Part shown: positions 5,937-6,058 of the stretch, piece after piece
Layout of the letters: each line of letters begins with the position of its first letter
Position numbering within the stretch: position 1 is the stretch's first letter
Assembly: GCA_036393835.1 (NCBI GenBank)
Contig: DASWGI010000062.1
Location: 1 to 6,058 of the forward strand
Direction: 5' to 3'
Origin: VBKO01 sp036393835
GTDB lineage: Bacteria; Myxococcota; Myxococcia; Myxococcales; 40CM-4-68-19
DNA: 6,058 bases
The notes under the pieces: generated by a model
Database searches by the model: none
What the model was told of the DNA's origin: nothing
The model's input: the letters and a program-made list of their open reading frames with translations, nothing else
Translations under genes and position numbers: made by a program

Positions 5937-5965
5937 TTGACCCCTGGGTACCATGCGCCTATCGT
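5937..5965 (+). promoter_or_regulatory. Candidate sigma-70-type promoter for the gene at 5994
   Basis: TTGACC (5937-5942) is separated by exactly 17 bp from TATCGT (5960-5965), matching the consensus at five and four of six positions. The predicted transcript start near 5972 would give a leader of about 22 nt. An 8-bp palindrome, CCGATCGG (5972-5979), sits at that start point and could be an operator or chance. Confidence 0.45.
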
Positions 5966-5981
5966 CGGACCCCGATCGGTC

Positions 5982-5987
5982 GAGGAG
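5982..5987 (+). promoter_or_regulatory. Ribosome-binding site of the gene at 5994
   Basis: GAGGAG is 6 nt before the ATG at 5994, a good Shine-Dalgarno that supports a real gene start here. Confidence 0.65.
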
Positions 5988-5993
5988 CGAACC

Positions 5994-6058
5994 ATGGCGC
6001 AGGAAGCGAAGGCCAGGCTGCACCGCTGGGAGTCGATGCCGAAGGAGCGCCTCTCCGA
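5994..6058 (+). CDS. N-terminus of a protein running off the window, possibly a cupin-domain protein
   Basis: Only 21 codons are visible, starting MAQEAKARLHRWESMPKERL. A strong Shine-Dalgarno and a plausible promoter precede the ATG, and the gene is divergent from the GGT-like gene with a 95-bp gap. The pattern HRWESMPKERL resembles the start of small single-domain cupins as I remember them (HRW-[DE]-x-[VM]-P-x-E-x-[LV]), where a metal-binding beta-barrel follows. No cupin core motif lies inside the window, so the product is a guess; that a gene starts here is much firmer. Confidence 0.5.
   Translation, partial: MAQEAKARLHRWESMPKERLS

Noticed and set aside
4249..5940. 563-codon open frame antisense to the GGT-like gene
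   Set aside because: Biased composition and no motifs; the opposite strand encodes a complete GGT-family protein.
5953..5955. ATG upstream of the gene at 5994
   Set aside because: Out of frame with 5994, lies within the candidate promoter spacer and has no ribosome-binding site.
4091..5995. Long minus-strand frame that continues upstream of the membrane protein through the GGT-like region
   Set aside because: Only the last 157 codons have protein-like hydrophobic pattern; the upstream part is Arg/Pro/Gly-rich and out of frame with the real GGT-like gene, so no fusion is implied.
1..6058. Mobile elements, CRISPR arrays, tRNA/rRNA, or a defence-type gene cluster
   Set aside because: No spaced direct-repeat array, transposase motif, terminal inverted repeats, or RNA-gene signature was seen; the genes are ordinary chromosomal families.

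Overview
The window is GC-rich and gene-dense, with strong G/C bias at third codon positions. It carries a sigma factor paired with a Hanks-type kinase, a secreted multidomain subtilase, and short signal sequences lacking a basic n-region. Together these suggest a Myxococcota/Deltaproteobacteria-type chromosome (Anaeromyxobacter-like). That assignment is inference from style and gene content; no marker gene is present.

Layout: (1) On the minus strand from 1327 to the left edge is a two-gene signalling operon, an ECF-like sigma factor (1327-584) followed by a Ser/Thr protein kinase (587 to beyond base 1). Their ends overlap as GTGA. (2) A 231-bp divergent gap (1328-1558) holds a perfect TTGACA facing the sigma gene, a repeated AGTCGAC heptamer, and a hairpin that abuts the ribosome-binding site of the next gene. 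(3) On the plus strand (1559-3541) is a proteinase K/aqualysin-type S8 protease: lipoprotein-like signal, I9 propeptide, catalytic domain, Ig-like domain and a C-terminal beta-rich domain. (4) A short convergent gap (3542-3616) contains a perfect 15-bp stem-loop, probably a bidirectional terminator. (5) On the minus strand a gamma-glutamyltransferase-like Ntn hydrolase (5898-4198) is followed by a small four-helix membrane protein of unknown function (4090-3617). (6) After a 95-bp divergent gap, the first 21 codons of a plus-strand gene (5994 to the edge) are visible, possibly a cupin protein.

The sigma factor and kinase probably act together, the kinase taking the place of an anti-sigma factor in controlling sigma activity. 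The protease and the GGT-like enzyme are both predicted to be exported and could both serve extracellular or periplasmic peptide breakdown, but nothing in the sequence links them in one pathway. No mobile element, CRISPR array, tRNA or rRNA was seen. I found no convincing wholly new system. The best leads are the sigma/kinase pair, a protease whose lipid anchor sits on its propeptide, and a GGT-family enzyme lacking the usual gamma-glutamyl-binding residues.
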